Assembly (NCBI GenBank): GCA_963920665.1
Contig: OY987265.1
Location: 39,313,001-39,377,000 of the forward strand
DNA: 64,000 nt
Direction of reading: 5' to 3'
Source of the DNA: Straminergon stramineum
Taxonomy: Eukaryota; Streptophyta; Bryopsida; Hypnales; Calliergonaceae
The position numbers were made by a program, and so were the translations under genes. Shown here piece after piece: positions 35,351-47,640 of the stretch (positions within the stretch are counted from its first letter, which is position 1; every line of letters starts with the position of its first letter). The notes beneath the pieces were generated by a model. That model was not told where the DNA came from. It saw only the letters and a list, made by a program, of their open reading frames with translations, and made no database searches.

Positions 35351-36116
35351 TATGGGTGGTTCTACTACCACTTACACATTCCATGTATTTTTTGGAGTAG
35401 TATTAGGCAAGGTAAATTTTTTGCCATGTAGAAAGATAGAAATCATGGGTATTGCAAATTTTTTGGGTAATTTTATGCCTTGAATTGAAATTCCTATGAA
35501 TTTTGGAAGCTAGTCATTAGAGGAAATTTCGACTCTCCACAAGGTTGTTAAGAAGAACCAAAAGGAACCCCAAACATTATTTTCTTTTTGGCCTATGTAG
35601 GAACTTTTCCCCTATTTCTACTAATCATTGTCCTGCCAATTGTCAAAGAATTGGTACTCAAGCATTGGTACACGAGTAGTTTAATAGAGGATGATTGTGG
35701 CAACTATAATTTTATATTCAAAAGAAAATAGGAAATTAAGATATACTCCCTTTCATTCCCCATATTCACACAAGGTGAATCTTATTTTTGTCAAAGATTC
35801 TCTTCTTTTAGTAGCCTTGCAAGGGTCTTGAAATAGAGTGGCTTGTCAAACCTTTGCAACCCTCTAGAGTGTCCAAAATTTCTCTAATGAAGTTGATATG
35901 GCCCCCTCTGCAAAGTGTACAATCTTCCATAATTGCTCATCCAAAGACTACTTTGGCTCTTAAATATTAAAATCAAGAACATATGTCATGACACTAATGG
36001 TTAGAAGATGATTGATTGGTAACCAAGAATTATTGGTTAGCAATCAGTCATGATTTCTATTGAATTTTTCTTTAAATTGCCCATGAGGTCTTGGTCAACA
36101 ATGGGTGGTTCTACCA
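35351..36116 (+). mobile_element. GGTAGAACCACCC-TIR element (family E), longer copy
   Basis: It ends at 36116 with ATGGGTGGTTCTACCAT, the same terminus as the element at 54249-54625. The internal blocks TAGAAA(G/A)ATAGAAATCATGG, AATTTTTTGGGTAATTTT and the terminal 200 bp (TACTTTGGCTCT, TTCTATTGAATTT, TTGCCCATGAGG) match too. The middle (about 35520-35900) is absent from the shorter copy. The left terminus has the same motif in the opposite sense (TATGGGTGGTTCTAC), so it may be rearranged. Confidence 0.65.
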
Positions 36117-36662
36117 TACTAGCTAGAGATGGTGGCCAAGTCCCTCGACCTGCTCATGAGTATGTCTCAATGAGCGTACAGGCTACAAAGACTTAGCCAA
36201 CAATTCAAAGCACTTGCAGAGAATGCAGAAGGCACCCCAAAGACTGGTTAATATTGTTTACTGATCGACTGGATCGATGTCCGTCATCTTGTCTACGCAA
36301 CCGAGATCGATATCGATGGTGCCACACACAGGCTTTCCTTGTCAGTTAAACCACCTTACCAAAATGGCTAGAATTCGCTGTTCACCACACAAACTTCTTC
36401 TAGTTTACACAATTGTCAATGCATCACATGCCTGTCCACTCCACATGTTGGTACCTTCAACCGCACAATTACATCATCAGCTTCGCTTGCAATCGTGGGC
36501 GTGATCGACTGAACAATCTTAGCCACCGGTTAGCCGTGCCCAAATAACCAATTACAAAAGAACTAAAGAAACAAACAGCTAGAAATCCAGAAAAGGGAGT
36601 TTAAATTGAAAAAATCCAGGCCAGGCCACCAACACGAGCATTACTGGCACTACCCCAACAGA

Positions 36663-36670
36663 TATATAAG
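36663..36670 (+). promoter_or_regulatory. TATA box of the P450 pseudogene
   Basis: TATATAAG lies 99 bp upstream of the ATG at 36762, a normal plant TATA-to-ATG distance, followed by a pyrimidine-rich leader. Confidence 0.6.
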
Positions 36671-36761
36671 GCTTCCTTCCTTCAGTTTGTCTCTGAGCCA
36701 GAGTTTCACGACGTCGATCTTCTTCCTCTACGGAAAAGATAGACTGACAGTGCCTGTCAAG

Positions 36762-39700
36762 ATGGGAGGAGTGCCGGAGCAATGGACGCAAGAGGGGCAT
36801 TTTCGATGGCTTGCCGTGGTTGCAGCGTTGTTGGCATTACTAGCCTCAGGCTTGGTGTTCTGGAGTACTAACGACGGTGCAGACGCAAAAAGACGCAGAT
36901 GGATGCTGCCGGTGCCACTGGGAAGCACAGGATGGCCGCTGTTGGGTGAAACCCAAGCTTACTTGGCCGCTGCTTACGACAACCACGTACTTGGTGGCTT
37001 GCCTGCTTGCTTGTCAATTTGTGACGAGTTAGATTGGCAAAGTGGAGGTCTTGAAGCTTGGTCTATTTAGGCATGTTTTTCTACTAAGTAGCGAGATTTC
37101 AATTTGTGCATGTCCCCCAAATTCATTGGCCAATTTTACAAACTTATGTGTGGAGAGAGATTAACTTCAACCATGGATTCTGATTGGTGTGCAAATTAAA
37201 AGTCTGTACATTACGAATATGTGTATAATGGATAAGCACTTGGTCATCATCTCTTGAAACAAATGCATTGCTTACATACATGGAAGCTCTCCCTTGGTGC
37301 AATTAATCCAAAATAGAATCTTCATTCATGCTAGTCTTTGGACCACACTAGAACTTTCAAGAGTTTTTCTTCCAACTTTGGAAAGAAAATGGATGATGTT
37401 GTGTCTTGTCACTAGGTTCAAATCTATTTGTTTCAAGTTCACTTGTTTCAAGGGATCATACTTAATTGGATTTCACATTTACAACTCAATTTATAAACTC
37501 TATTTTGACACTTTGAAAAATGTCATTTTAATGAAAATGATCACAAATGCAATGATCTTAGAGTTAGTGTCTTGAGTTTAAATAGAACTAGGAATGTTCA
37601 ATTTTGTTATATTGGTGGATATTCATGACTTTGTGGTTCTTAAAGTTGGCCATGCGTAAATCTAAAATTATATTAGTCCTAATTTTTAGAGCATTGTGCA
37701 GTTGAGCGTTACAATTTTGATACTTTGACTTGCATCAATAAAGTGAATTTCAATGTTACTTAGGAGAAATTTACACAAAAAGTGGAATCTCATCCTGTGA
37801 TTGTCATTCATTTATAGGTGTTTGAAACATATATGTTTTTCAACATGGTTGTATCCTTGCCAACTCCTGACAGAAGGCAACAAATTCTTGTTTTCTAATG
37901 AGAACAAGTTGGTACAAAACACTTGGCCCCCTTTAGTGTTAAATTTGCTTGATAAGGGCAACATGGCAATCAAATGTGGGCGACAAACACAAGTTAGTTC
38001 ATTCATTCATGTCCCATTTATACAATGTTGTGAAAACTTGTTATATCTCCACTTCATCTCCTTTAGTGCCATGTTTACTCAACTACCATGAATATTGAGT
38101 GTATTTAAGGTATATACTTGATTGGTGCTAGTGAGCATTTTAGGAATGAATTTAGATACACATGGGGATAGGATTGAGGAATCACCAATTTTTATCACCT
38201 TCTCCAACACCAAGTGCAAGCATATTGTAAGTGTTATTTCCTCATATGGGCTTTGTGATGAAAATCCAAACTTCAAATTGAATAGATAAAGTTAAACTCA
38301 TTTAGCATCAAAATTTTGTCATGATTTGATCAATGTATTTAATAAGATGAGTTTCAAAACTTTAAATCTTCAAGTCAAACTATTACAACAAACTAAGATT
38401 TCAACCTTTGGTTTACATGAGTATAAATTCTAGAGTTTTATTTATTCTTATGGTTCAATTCTAGAAATTGTTAAAATTTGGTAGAAAATTGAATTTTCCA
38501 TCAAAATGTGAAGAGAGTGCAAAAACCTTGTTAATCTAAGAACTAGTGGACCATAGTTTGCAACTATTTCTAACCCTAGTAGTGACAGTAGGTGGGTGTA
38601 TCACCCCTTCACTTCATTCTTTGGTGTTGATGGCCTCCAAAAGTTTGTACCTCGAATAGATGCAGTGGCAAGGGACTAACTTACAAAGTATTAGGATGGG
38701 AAGGATGAGATTGTGGCGGCGCTAGTCATGAAAAAGTTCACATTTGTAATAGCTGCAAACTTGTTTGTAAGTCTCAAGCCAAAGGACCTAGGGTTTCTTC
38801 AATTTGAGGTGGATCTAGAACACTATATTGAAGGGATGATGCAATTGTCTATTGATCTCCCAGGAACACTCTACCACAAAGCACTGCTTGTGCACAAAAG
38901 CATGCTACATGCCCTCCACACCCTCATACAAAAAAGGCAACAAGTGTACAACAATTTCTCTCATAATACATTACATCACAGATTTGCACTTCCCCACTAG
39001 ATACCCATTATAGATCCCCAACCAAATTGCATCATCCCTCTAAACACTTATCCAACATTTTAGCCCTTGAAATGTTGGACAATTGTAGGTGGGGATGCAA
39101 TAGGGTTGTGGACCATAATGAGTAACTATATCTAGCTTAATTATTGGTTCTTTTAATTTCATTCAATTAGTTGATGGGCTTTATCACTAAAATAGCATTA
39201 TTTTAGTGCCATATCTATGTTGGAAAAGTGTTTTTGAAATTTTGATTTGCAACACCTATATCTTGACCTTCAATTCTTGCACGTTTATTCTAAATCTTTT
39301 TTACAAATATATTACCTACCTCAATTACATCAAATGGGTTGTAAGGGAAGATAGTTTCTGGACAATACATTCAAGCATTCCTAACTTTGGATAACTTTCT
39401 AATTGAGAAGCTTTGTATACCAAACATTAAACATCATCATCTAAAGCACTCTATTCATCACTTGAAATATGAACTTTATGACACTTAGAGATAAAAATGA
39501 CAATCAAACATGTCATTTCTATATTAACCCATCAATCAACTACAGCAACACGAAAACAATTGTTATTCAATAGGGGAGCATCTTTTGAGATGTGTGTGTC
39601 TCAAGTGCAATACCACTTTGAAAATAGGATAATTTTTGGTCCATTTTTCAATTAATTAACCCTAGAAGGGCCTAAAAGCCCTTTGCGGCCATATAGTATA

Positions 39701-41646
39701 TTATGTATTTGGTGGTATTTGATTAGGAAAACATTGACCAAATACTTTTTAGTACAAAGTAAATTAATGATCATGATAGTACGTAAATAAAAATCTATCA
39801 TGATTCATCTATTACACCACAATTGAATAGTTAATTATAAAGCCAAATACGGGTTGTATAGAGGGACCCCAAGGGCATTTCAAGGGTTAATGGTTTGATT
39901 CCTGATTCTTGGGGTGCAGGATTTGAAAGACGGCAAAGCCTCCGCCCATCAAGTCCTCCTCTTCGTGCTGCTAACCACCCCTTACGAGAGCGGAAGCTTC
40001 ATGACTTAGGAGGAAATCAAAGACAACATTGTGCTCATCTTGTCTGCCGGCCATGACACCAGCAGAACAGCACTGGCAGTGGTGTTCAAGTATCTCTTCC
40101 TCAATCCTCAGTGCTGGAAGGAGGTCATTCAAGGTGCATCCCATCAACCGCTTGAAACATCCGTCATTAATTTTGTAATTCTTGCTGTCAATTTTTGGCG
40201 AGAAAATCATTGACTAGAAAATGAAATGATTTACAATGTTCTCCATACTTGATATTGCCTAGCTTACATTGGAGCAGTGAATGAAGTTGGTGAGACTGTC
40301 TCACAAGTTCAGGTCTCGGTTGTACTTGAATATGGAATCTGCAACTATATCACAAAATGCGGTGTTTAAATTAAGCACAATCCAAGTAGGAAGATTTTTT
40401 AGTACTGTCCTTTACTGCGAGCTTGAAGAAAGAAAGATTTCCAGTGAAGTTTGCAATGAACACATGTATCAGTTTTTGTAAATTATTTACTAGAAATCTA
40501 ACCAAGAGGTCATTACTAAAATCTTTGTACTTGTAGTATGACTGTCTCCCAAGTAGGCAGATTAAGGGAGTCTAATCAAAAGGAGTTTTTTTTTGATGAT
40601 TGTGTGATTGTGTTAGAGCAACAAGAGATTGCAAAGGAGAAGGCAGGAGCACCTCTGACTTGGGAGGACACACACAAAATGAAGTACACATGGCGTGTGT
40701 GCCAAGAGACCATGCGGTTGCAGCCTCCTGTGCCAATAGCTTTCCGGAAAGCGATCCAAGACTTCAAATATGAAGGTCACACCATTCCAAAAGGGTGGTC
40801 GGTGAGTTTACTTTCACTACATTGTGCAAGCTGCCAGTCCATGAGAAGCTTCCCTTGCTAGTTGATGAATTTGTACAAGAGCAAACGTCCATGCCATGTT
40901 GGAATCAGAAAAGAATTCGTGTAGGAATTGAATTTTCCAGGGGCTGAAATTGCCTTAAGTTTGCAAAATTTTATGATGCTTGCACTTCTACATGAGAAGG
41001 GTAGTCCAAACTATATTTTAGGAGTAGCTTTGCCTCGCCAAACTAAAAGCAATTTAAAAGTCCATGTCCAATGTTAAAAAAATAGATTTCTAAAAGTCCA
41101 CAAGTTGTCTCCTACGGAGTACAATTTTCACAAGCCTTGGTCTGCCTAACTTTTTGCCCGCCAACCATTCTGATTCTCCTCTTGCAAATGGTGCACACTT
41201 CCATTCAGAATTCCAGAATTTCTCGACTTTTCAGAAAAAACCCCACTAAACCCTAAACCCTAGGGTTCCAAGTTTAGGGCTTGGTTGATTTTGTGTACAT
41301 GGAAGTTTGTTCAGAGTCCTGTACTACCCAGATTTCTTTTAGATGTTGGGGAAGAAATTTCTTTCAGATTATTTTTGCAATATTTTGCAGCTTGTGTGGA
41401 CTGCCTCGATTTGAAGGCTCAGGTCCTGCTCCCTACACATTTATTACTTTTGGTGGAGGACCACACATGTTTCTGGGAAACGAATTCTCCCGGACGGAGA
41501 TGTTGGTGTACCTGCACTACCTGGTGTTGAGCTTTGAGTGGGAGATGGAAGTTCCCAAGGAGACCATCAGGGTCAATCCCATGCCGTCTTTTGCAAACAA
41601 TCTGCAATTGAAAATTCGCAAGAAGGAGAATGCCTTGGCCTTGTAA
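36762..41646 (+). pseudogene. Cytochrome P450 pseudogene (CYP85 clan, CYP716/CYP725-like)
   Basis: An ER monooxygenase family acting on terpenoids and sterols; the substrate is unknown. Exon 1 (36762-36986) has a membrane anchor and LPVPLGSTGWPLLGETQ. A second piece (about 38608-38943) reads FFGVDGLQKFVPRIDAVARD, then EHYIEGMMQLSIDLPGTLY. Exon 39920-40133 has the oxygen-binding I-helix AGHDTSRT. Exon 40617-40801 has the ETMR (ExxR) motif and FRKAIQDFKYEGHTIPKGW. The last exon (41391-41646) begins LVWTAS, jumps to RFEGSGPAPYTF, and ends NLQLKIRKKENALAL. Defects: TAA at 38677, TAG at 38692, TAG at 40007, a frame-changing deletion near 41405, and FGGGPHMFLGN, where Phe (TTT, 41470) replaces the invariant haem-ligand Cys and His replaces Arg. 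The region expected between exon 1 and 38.6 kb was not found. Confidence 0.92.
39656..39890 (+). mobile_element. Short TTAA-ended MITE in a P450 intron (family D)
   Basis: A 235-bp segment with ends TTAACCCTAGAAGGGCC and, read inward from the other side, TTAACCCTTGAAATGCCC. The interior is AT-rich without coding. The layout TTAA + CCCT resembles family A and piggyBac-type termini. It ends about 29 bp before the exon at 39920. Confidence 0.65.
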
Positions 41647-43001
41647 ATGAGAGAGAAACTCTTCATCTTCGAAGTCTATACAATCGACTCCAAAGAGTCT
41701 AAGCCTTTGTAAGGAATGGAATTGACAATCCATCTAGACATAATGTTTATATTTTGCAATTTGTAACACATATTTTCGAAGTACAAGGGTGGCTCTTGTA
41801 AAGCAACCACATGTGATTGTAACGCTTTTAGCGTTAAGCTGTTTTCTATTATCAGACTGGTCAGATTCTTACATAGTGTTATTAGAAACCCTTGTTAAGA
41901 GGAATTATATGAACACAGTAGAGAATGCGTTTATTGGATATCATATGTAAAATGATTAGTCCAGAATTTTTGAAGGTAAATGATCTAAAAAACGACATGA
42001 GTTCTGATGTTGAAATGGTCAAAACAGAATTCTCAAAACCTACGTGTACTCACTGTGCAAGATTTTGGAATTTCATGTTTTGGTAGATTCTGCTATTACG
42101 TTTTTGTTCTGTTAATTCAAGCTTGTGTATATCTTTTGCACACAGATATTTACCAGTAAAGGAAGTAGAGGCCTGCTTTTTCGAGGGGTTTGAAAAGACG
42201 TATTCTTCCCATGTATTGAATGGCCTGGTTGAGGTCGAGATGAAAACATTGTGGGCAAGTGTAGTCATAAGAATTTTAGATACGTTTGGTAACGTCACGT
42301 GTAAACGATCTGTGACATTGCTCGCCACAAAAATTCTTGTATAACACCGGTAGGCACCGGCTTGAAAAATTTGGGTCTTCTCTCGTCGACCTCCGCAAGA
42401 CTTTAACAAACTTTTCAAAATTGTAGGTTCACTTCAAGCACACTGTCTACATCCACGTTGTCCAATCTGATGCGTAAACAACTCAGGGAATGTGCAACTA
42501 CAGACATGAGGGTAGAGTGCCAATCAGTCAGTCTGATTGATAGTATTCTGTTGCAAAGCACCTCAGATGAATATCTGTAGCTTCCTAAGGACATCGCTTG
42601 CAGTACGAAACATCTCTTTACATAACTGACATCACTTACGAATTTGTTAAAGTAAAGTGAGGGATCCACGTGCACATCTGGGAGTAACGTATCCCGTGCC
42701 TAACATCCGTCTACCCAGGAAGTCAAGAGGAACGGTTGTGTCCCTGTTCCTCCTCAAAACTTAGTTCAAGGAGGGGGATACCGAACTAGGCACGGTAAAG
42801 ATCATGGCTAGGCAAGTAGCCATCTTTCAGAGCAATAACACCTCCGTGGCAAAGTATCAACTCCATGAAGTGCGCTGACTCAGGAGTGGTCAAGAATAAG
42901 AGTAATTTTTATGCGTAAGTTGTAACACATAAAGGAATTGATACTGCTTGAACAGCTTCCAGAGCGATGCGTTACGTTAGCAAAGACTGTCAAATACGTA
43001 C
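41647..43001. other. Intergenic, no gene identified
   Basis: It includes the former 3' region of the P450. Composition from about 42100 is more gene-like and several minus frames are open (for example 42418-42050 and 42675-42415), but none shows a domain. Parts may be distal exons or 3' UTR of the minus-strand gene at 43.0-43.8 kb. Confidence 0.4.
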
Positions 43002-43847
43002 CTTAGCCTTATTCGGCACAATGCAGTCTTGGTTGCGGTACGTGCCAATGTCCTTCCAGATTCGATCCAAAGCGTACAAGTCACTCACCATGATGAGCAC
43101 TTTCCTTGTCCTCACACCTAAGAGCAAGAATAGCAAATCGAATCAGTCCACACTTGTATTGAAACAGAGAAGAAGATTAATTTTATGTTACGGAAGTGCA
43201 GCAACAGTAAAAGGAACTGGGTGTTGCGAAAAGAGCAATCGCGGAATGATATGAAGAAGGAAGCACCTTTCCACTGCCTCATTGAATTTAGCTAATATGA
43301 CCGACTCGATGTGGGACTCTGGCAGCGTGAGCAAATTATGATTAAGGCAGAGGTCCCAAGCCCCAAACCTGCCCAAACTTTTGGAGTGCTTCCTCAGTCA
43401 CAGCGCTGCCGTGTCCCCGGCCGTGTGTAGCAATCTTGCAGCGCGTGCGATATTGCACACAGACAAGAATTATGATCACATGAGGAACCGGCATCGAGGA
43501 GATTAAAGCAAGTTCTGAGGTGAAGCGGCAAGGCAAACCTCACTTTTCATATATCTGCCAGTCGTCAGCGAAGATTCAATGTTATCAAGTTTACTGCAAA
43601 AATAGATGACCTTTACCTTGACAAGATATGAATCAACATGCAAATTGATATACCACCTCGAGGTTCGGAGATCGAAAGGTACCTGGAAAGCATCCAGTTG
43701 AAACCGAGGGTCCCCGTAGATGACCATAACCTTCACGGTGTGTGGACACGGGATTTGTTTGGGTTAAGTATGTACTCATTGAATCCCTCAAGTAACTCAG
43801 TACCCAACTCTCGAATTTCCTCTTGTATTGTTTTTGCAGATCTCGAG
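43002..43847 (-). CDS. Unidentified multi-exon gene or gene remnant
   Basis: Several minus-strand stretches with good splice sites read like real protein: from 43847 (acceptor after CAAATCTAG) [20 protein letters not shown] and [15 protein letters not shown]; near 43730-43617 [17 protein letters not shown] and [20 protein letters not shown]; near 43530-43388 [20 protein letters not shown] ending at a GTTTGG donor; near 43327-43265 [17 protein letters not shown]; and 43117-43002 [20 protein letters not shown], then [18 protein letters not shown]. The first stretch meets a TGA at VHTP* unless the frame changes, so exon joins are uncertain and the gene may be broken. I do not recognise the family. 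The 3' end may lie near 42.4 kb. Confidence 0.35.
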
Positions 43848-43907
43848 CTAGATTTGGACAGAAAAATGAAAAAGTTAATATTTAGCATTTAACAAACCTC
43901 CATGTGG

Positions 43908-44334
43908 GAGACCTCCATATGATCATTATCTATGCCCATGGGGAGACGTGTACTTTCTATGCTCCCTGAAGTTTAGAAGTTCCTGAACTGACAATCGAAC
44001 TTTACTGAAAGCCCTGTCAACAAATGGTACCTACAATAGCAGAAGAGTTAAACGACGGACACCCTGCTTGGGTGTACAGTACAGTACAACTAATCGGGAA
44101 AATCAGGAAGAGCAAGCTAAAATTATAGCAATCACCTGCTGTAACACATTTGCACATGCGCAAGCCAGTGGAAAGGAATCCTTGCGAGAAAACTAACTGG
44201 GGCTGAAGGACGGTATCAATGCACAATTAATAGGAATTGACAGACATCAGCTAGAGAGTGGTGCAGAAACGATTCGAATGTTAACGAACTTGTCAAAGTA
44301 TGTCAAGGGAAACAGATTACGGTATGGAGGTCTA
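43908..44334 (-). repeat. 430-bp duplicated segment, copy 1
   Basis: About 88% identical, in the same orientation, to 57962-58399. Shared landmarks: GACCTCCATATGATCATT, CTTTCTATGCTCCCTGAAGT, CGACGGACACCCTGCTTGGG, CACCTGCTGTAACACATTTG, and CGGTATGGAGGTCTA at the far end. This copy has an extra CAGTA in its GTACAGTACAGTAC run. In the 58-kb copy the segment is the 3' flank of an unidentified gene; here it lies just upstream (minus sense) of another. Confidence 0.9.
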
Positions 44335-47072
44335 CAGCAAAATTACCTCTGTCTCCAAGCTACCAATGCCCAATCACTGATCATGACAGATGTGGCACTT
44401 TCATATTAAGTTGCATCTGGCATGCTCAACTTTTGTACAAAGTAAATCAGGTTCCTTTGGAGTCCAATTCATATTTAACATTTATTTGTTGAAGACTAAA
44501 CAACGTATGTACCATGAAATATAAATAATGGTTGAATGATTCAAGGGCAACTACGTACAGGGAGACCTCGAGATCTCCAGAGCCTCTCTCACATGTGCTT
44601 TGCTTTATATTCCACCATCGTCGGTCGCTTGAGTAATCACATGTTAGGGTTCTGTTGTCTTTTAATTAAGGTTTCATGATCTTAACTTGATCCAAATGGA
44701 AATATATAATATTGAAGGCCACTGACACATTTTTGCAAAAGATTTTTAAATGAAATGAATTCGCAACACAAATTGACAGCATTATGCACTCAGTTTCTCA
44801 CCCTGTTAAAAAAATCACTTAACTGGGTCCTTTCTGCAAACGAAAATGCTTAATCCATAAATCACCTTGTAGTGTGTAAAACAACTTCTAGTCCCTTGCT
44901 CTTCATATGAATTTTTGAAAAAAGAAATGATCATTTTATGAATTTGACCCAACTATTTACATGAAGTTTAACAAATAGTTTCTACTCCAATTTGAAATTG
45001 GAAAATTTCTTGAGTTGAATATTTAATTTATTGCAATTTGAACCTTGGGCCTAATTAACAATGAAAATACAAAGCAAAGTATTTTGAAGTTCAACTTTGG
45101 AATTTTATGCCCATCTTCAATTCTTCACCATTAAATTTAAATTTAGAGGTAGCTTGGGAAGAATAGAAGGCAAATAAGAAGACAATCAACACAAAGAAAT
45201 TAGAACTCATTTCAAATGGGAGGAAAACATCCATAATCCATAGGAGCTCTCCTAAGGGTTAAAAGGATTAATTCCCAAAGAATCAAGTGTCTATTCAACG
45301 TACACAAGAAAACTTAGGTAGGTTCCTATGAAGTCAATTTTGGGCAGATGTTTACAAAATTTTGACACATATTGTAAACACGAACCCCTTTAGTAGGAAT
45401 ATAATTTTTTTTGATTGGATGTCTAAATCAAAAGTCATTTTGCCATCAACTTTTGGGGCAACTTTAGGTAGCATGCACAAAATACCTCCTATAATTTTGA
45501 AGTTTGGCAAGTATGTAACTTATATGATAAAAGATACAAATTTCAAAAAAATAAACATGTGTACTATAAAAATCTCACTCTAGATACTTAGGAGGAATTA
45601 AAGTCTTTTGGCCTTGTCAAATAACGTCGGAAAAAAACTTTTTTTTAATTCAAATGTTATTATCCTTCAATCCATGCTATCAAAGTTTTTAAAAAATTCC
45701 TTGCATTTCCATAGTAGTCTAGTACAAATTTGTATACTTGAATTTCATTTTTTTCCCTTTGCTTTAAAATGTGACATTTTTTCACAATTTCTACTTGAAA
45801 ATATGTGCCTCAATCCTTTAGGGACTAAGATTTTGCAACTAGCATTATGTTACAAAACATTGGAGTTCACTAGAAATGTTAAAAAAAACCCTAAAAATTG
45901 GATTTCTTCTTTGCATCATTTGGGGTACTACTATAGCTTTGCATTTGGTGCTTGGCCCTCTTTTTGTGTTGACAAACTAACAATTCTTTCATTCTTGGTA
46001 GTTTGACCTATTCTATCTGATAGCATGACTCATGTGCTACTCATTTTGCAATGCAAGACAATTAGAATATTATAGTAATTACTATGTATTCTATAGGTTG
46101 TAAGCATTTACAATTTGTGAGTGCAATATAGGAAATGAACATAATTATTCAAAAACTTTTGCAATGGCCTTGCACATGGTATGGAAATGAACATGAAACA
46201 TGCCCCCAAGGAAAATTGAAGATTTCTTAACCCCTCAAGGTGAAAGTGTCTTCCAAAAGGATGATGGACAAGAAAAGTTATTTAATTTTAGTCTCTTAGA
46301 GTTGATATTTAAATCTTTTGTGAAAAATATACTAATTGTCCAATATTTTCATTTTATGGAATTTGAGAAATCACTTGTACAAATATTCAATATGTTTAAA
46401 AAAAGATGCATAATCAAGCATTCTATGATTTTTTAGATATAAAATATTCATAACAAATAATTTTATAGCATAAAAAAAAATGAAATTGAAAAAATGATCA
46501 TAGTCATAGTTAGACTTTTGCATTCATATTTTCTACAAAAATACATTATAAAAATCAAAATTGAATCTATAGTCAAAATTTAAAATAATTCATACTTTTA
46601 GTTTATTTGTATTACATAAAATAGATGATGATGGTACAAGTACGGTTAATTTTATAGATGCAGCATATGGTTATTGATACACACTTTTTATTCAAACCAT
46701 TTCACTAAATATATCTTTCATGCATTGTTTTAAAAAAAAATTAAAAATCATTGGATTTTGAGGTATTTGCAATTTTGGGGTTTAAAAATACATCCTATTT
46801 AATATGAATTTCCTTCCATTTTTTAATCTTATCTACAATAATTCCAAATTTTTTCCAAATTAGAATGTCAAAATTCTATGGCTTATAGAAGACATGATTT
46901 CATCTTTGAAAAATGAATGTATGTGGTTAGAAGTTTGTTTTGAGGGGATAACCTATAAACTCTTGAGAGGATGTTTGGTGTCCTTTGGAAGATTTTACGG
47001 AGGCCTATTGGATGGATAAAAAGTAAATTTTCTTGAAATTTTTGGAGTGGAGTTGCTTAAATGCAATTTTAA
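44335..47072. other. AT-rich intergenic DNA
   Basis: No gene was recognised. The stretch 44880-45060 resembles 28690-28870. A 132-codon plus frame at 45608-46006 is rich in Phe, Leu and Asn, as expected of chance frames in AT-rich DNA, and has no family resemblance. Confidence 0.45.
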
Positions 47073-47640
47073 CCCTAGAACATCTAGAATTAACAATTTG
47101 AGAAAAATCATTATAAAGTGCTATTTGGAAGCATATTTCGGAATTGATATACAAACAAAAGTTGTATATTGTGAGTTGTATATTCCATCCATATAGTTAG
47201 ATTCACCAATGCTATCACCAATATTTTTTTTGTAAATTTTGAAAGTGAAATTTTAAAATTCCTTCAAAATTTGATTACAAGCAAAATATTATCATTTTTT
47301 GAGTAAAATTTGTTGGAATAGATTTGAAATGAGGTTCTCTTCACATGGTGAGTTTTTGAAATATTTTTGTTCTTCAAATCTATTACTTCATTTTTGCAAA
47401 TCCAGTTTTGAACTAAAGTCAATGCAATTTGACCACTTGACATCCTTGCACATTTGTAATTTTAGATAAACAAATATACTCTAGTAACTCCAAATCCAAC
47501 CCTTAGATAGGACAACAACTTGATAAAGTATCTTGAAAAATTAGGATGACTTTCATCCAAGCAGTAATGAGAAGATACAACAATTTCAATTTGTTCATCA
47601 TCCACTTTTTGGACATCAAAGCACTCCAAGGTTAATGAAT
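47073..47640 (-). repeat. Dispersed repeat (family F), copy 2
   Basis: A direct copy of 21655-22245. It shares ACCCTAGAACATC, AAATCATTATAAAGTG, TCCATCCATA, TTAGATTCACCAATGCTATC, AACTAAAGTCAATG, CCAAATCCAACCCTTAGATA and TTCATCATCCACTTTTTGGA. A minus frame still starts VDDEQIEIVVS but meets a stop after VTRVYLFI. Confidence 0.8.

Noticed and set aside
41241..41272. Interstitial telomere repeat
   Set aside because: Only two to three CCCTAAA units with an inverted end; too short to call a telomeric array.
45608..46006. 132-codon plus frame
   Set aside because: Phe/Leu/Asn/Lys-rich translation typical of AT-rich non-coding DNA.
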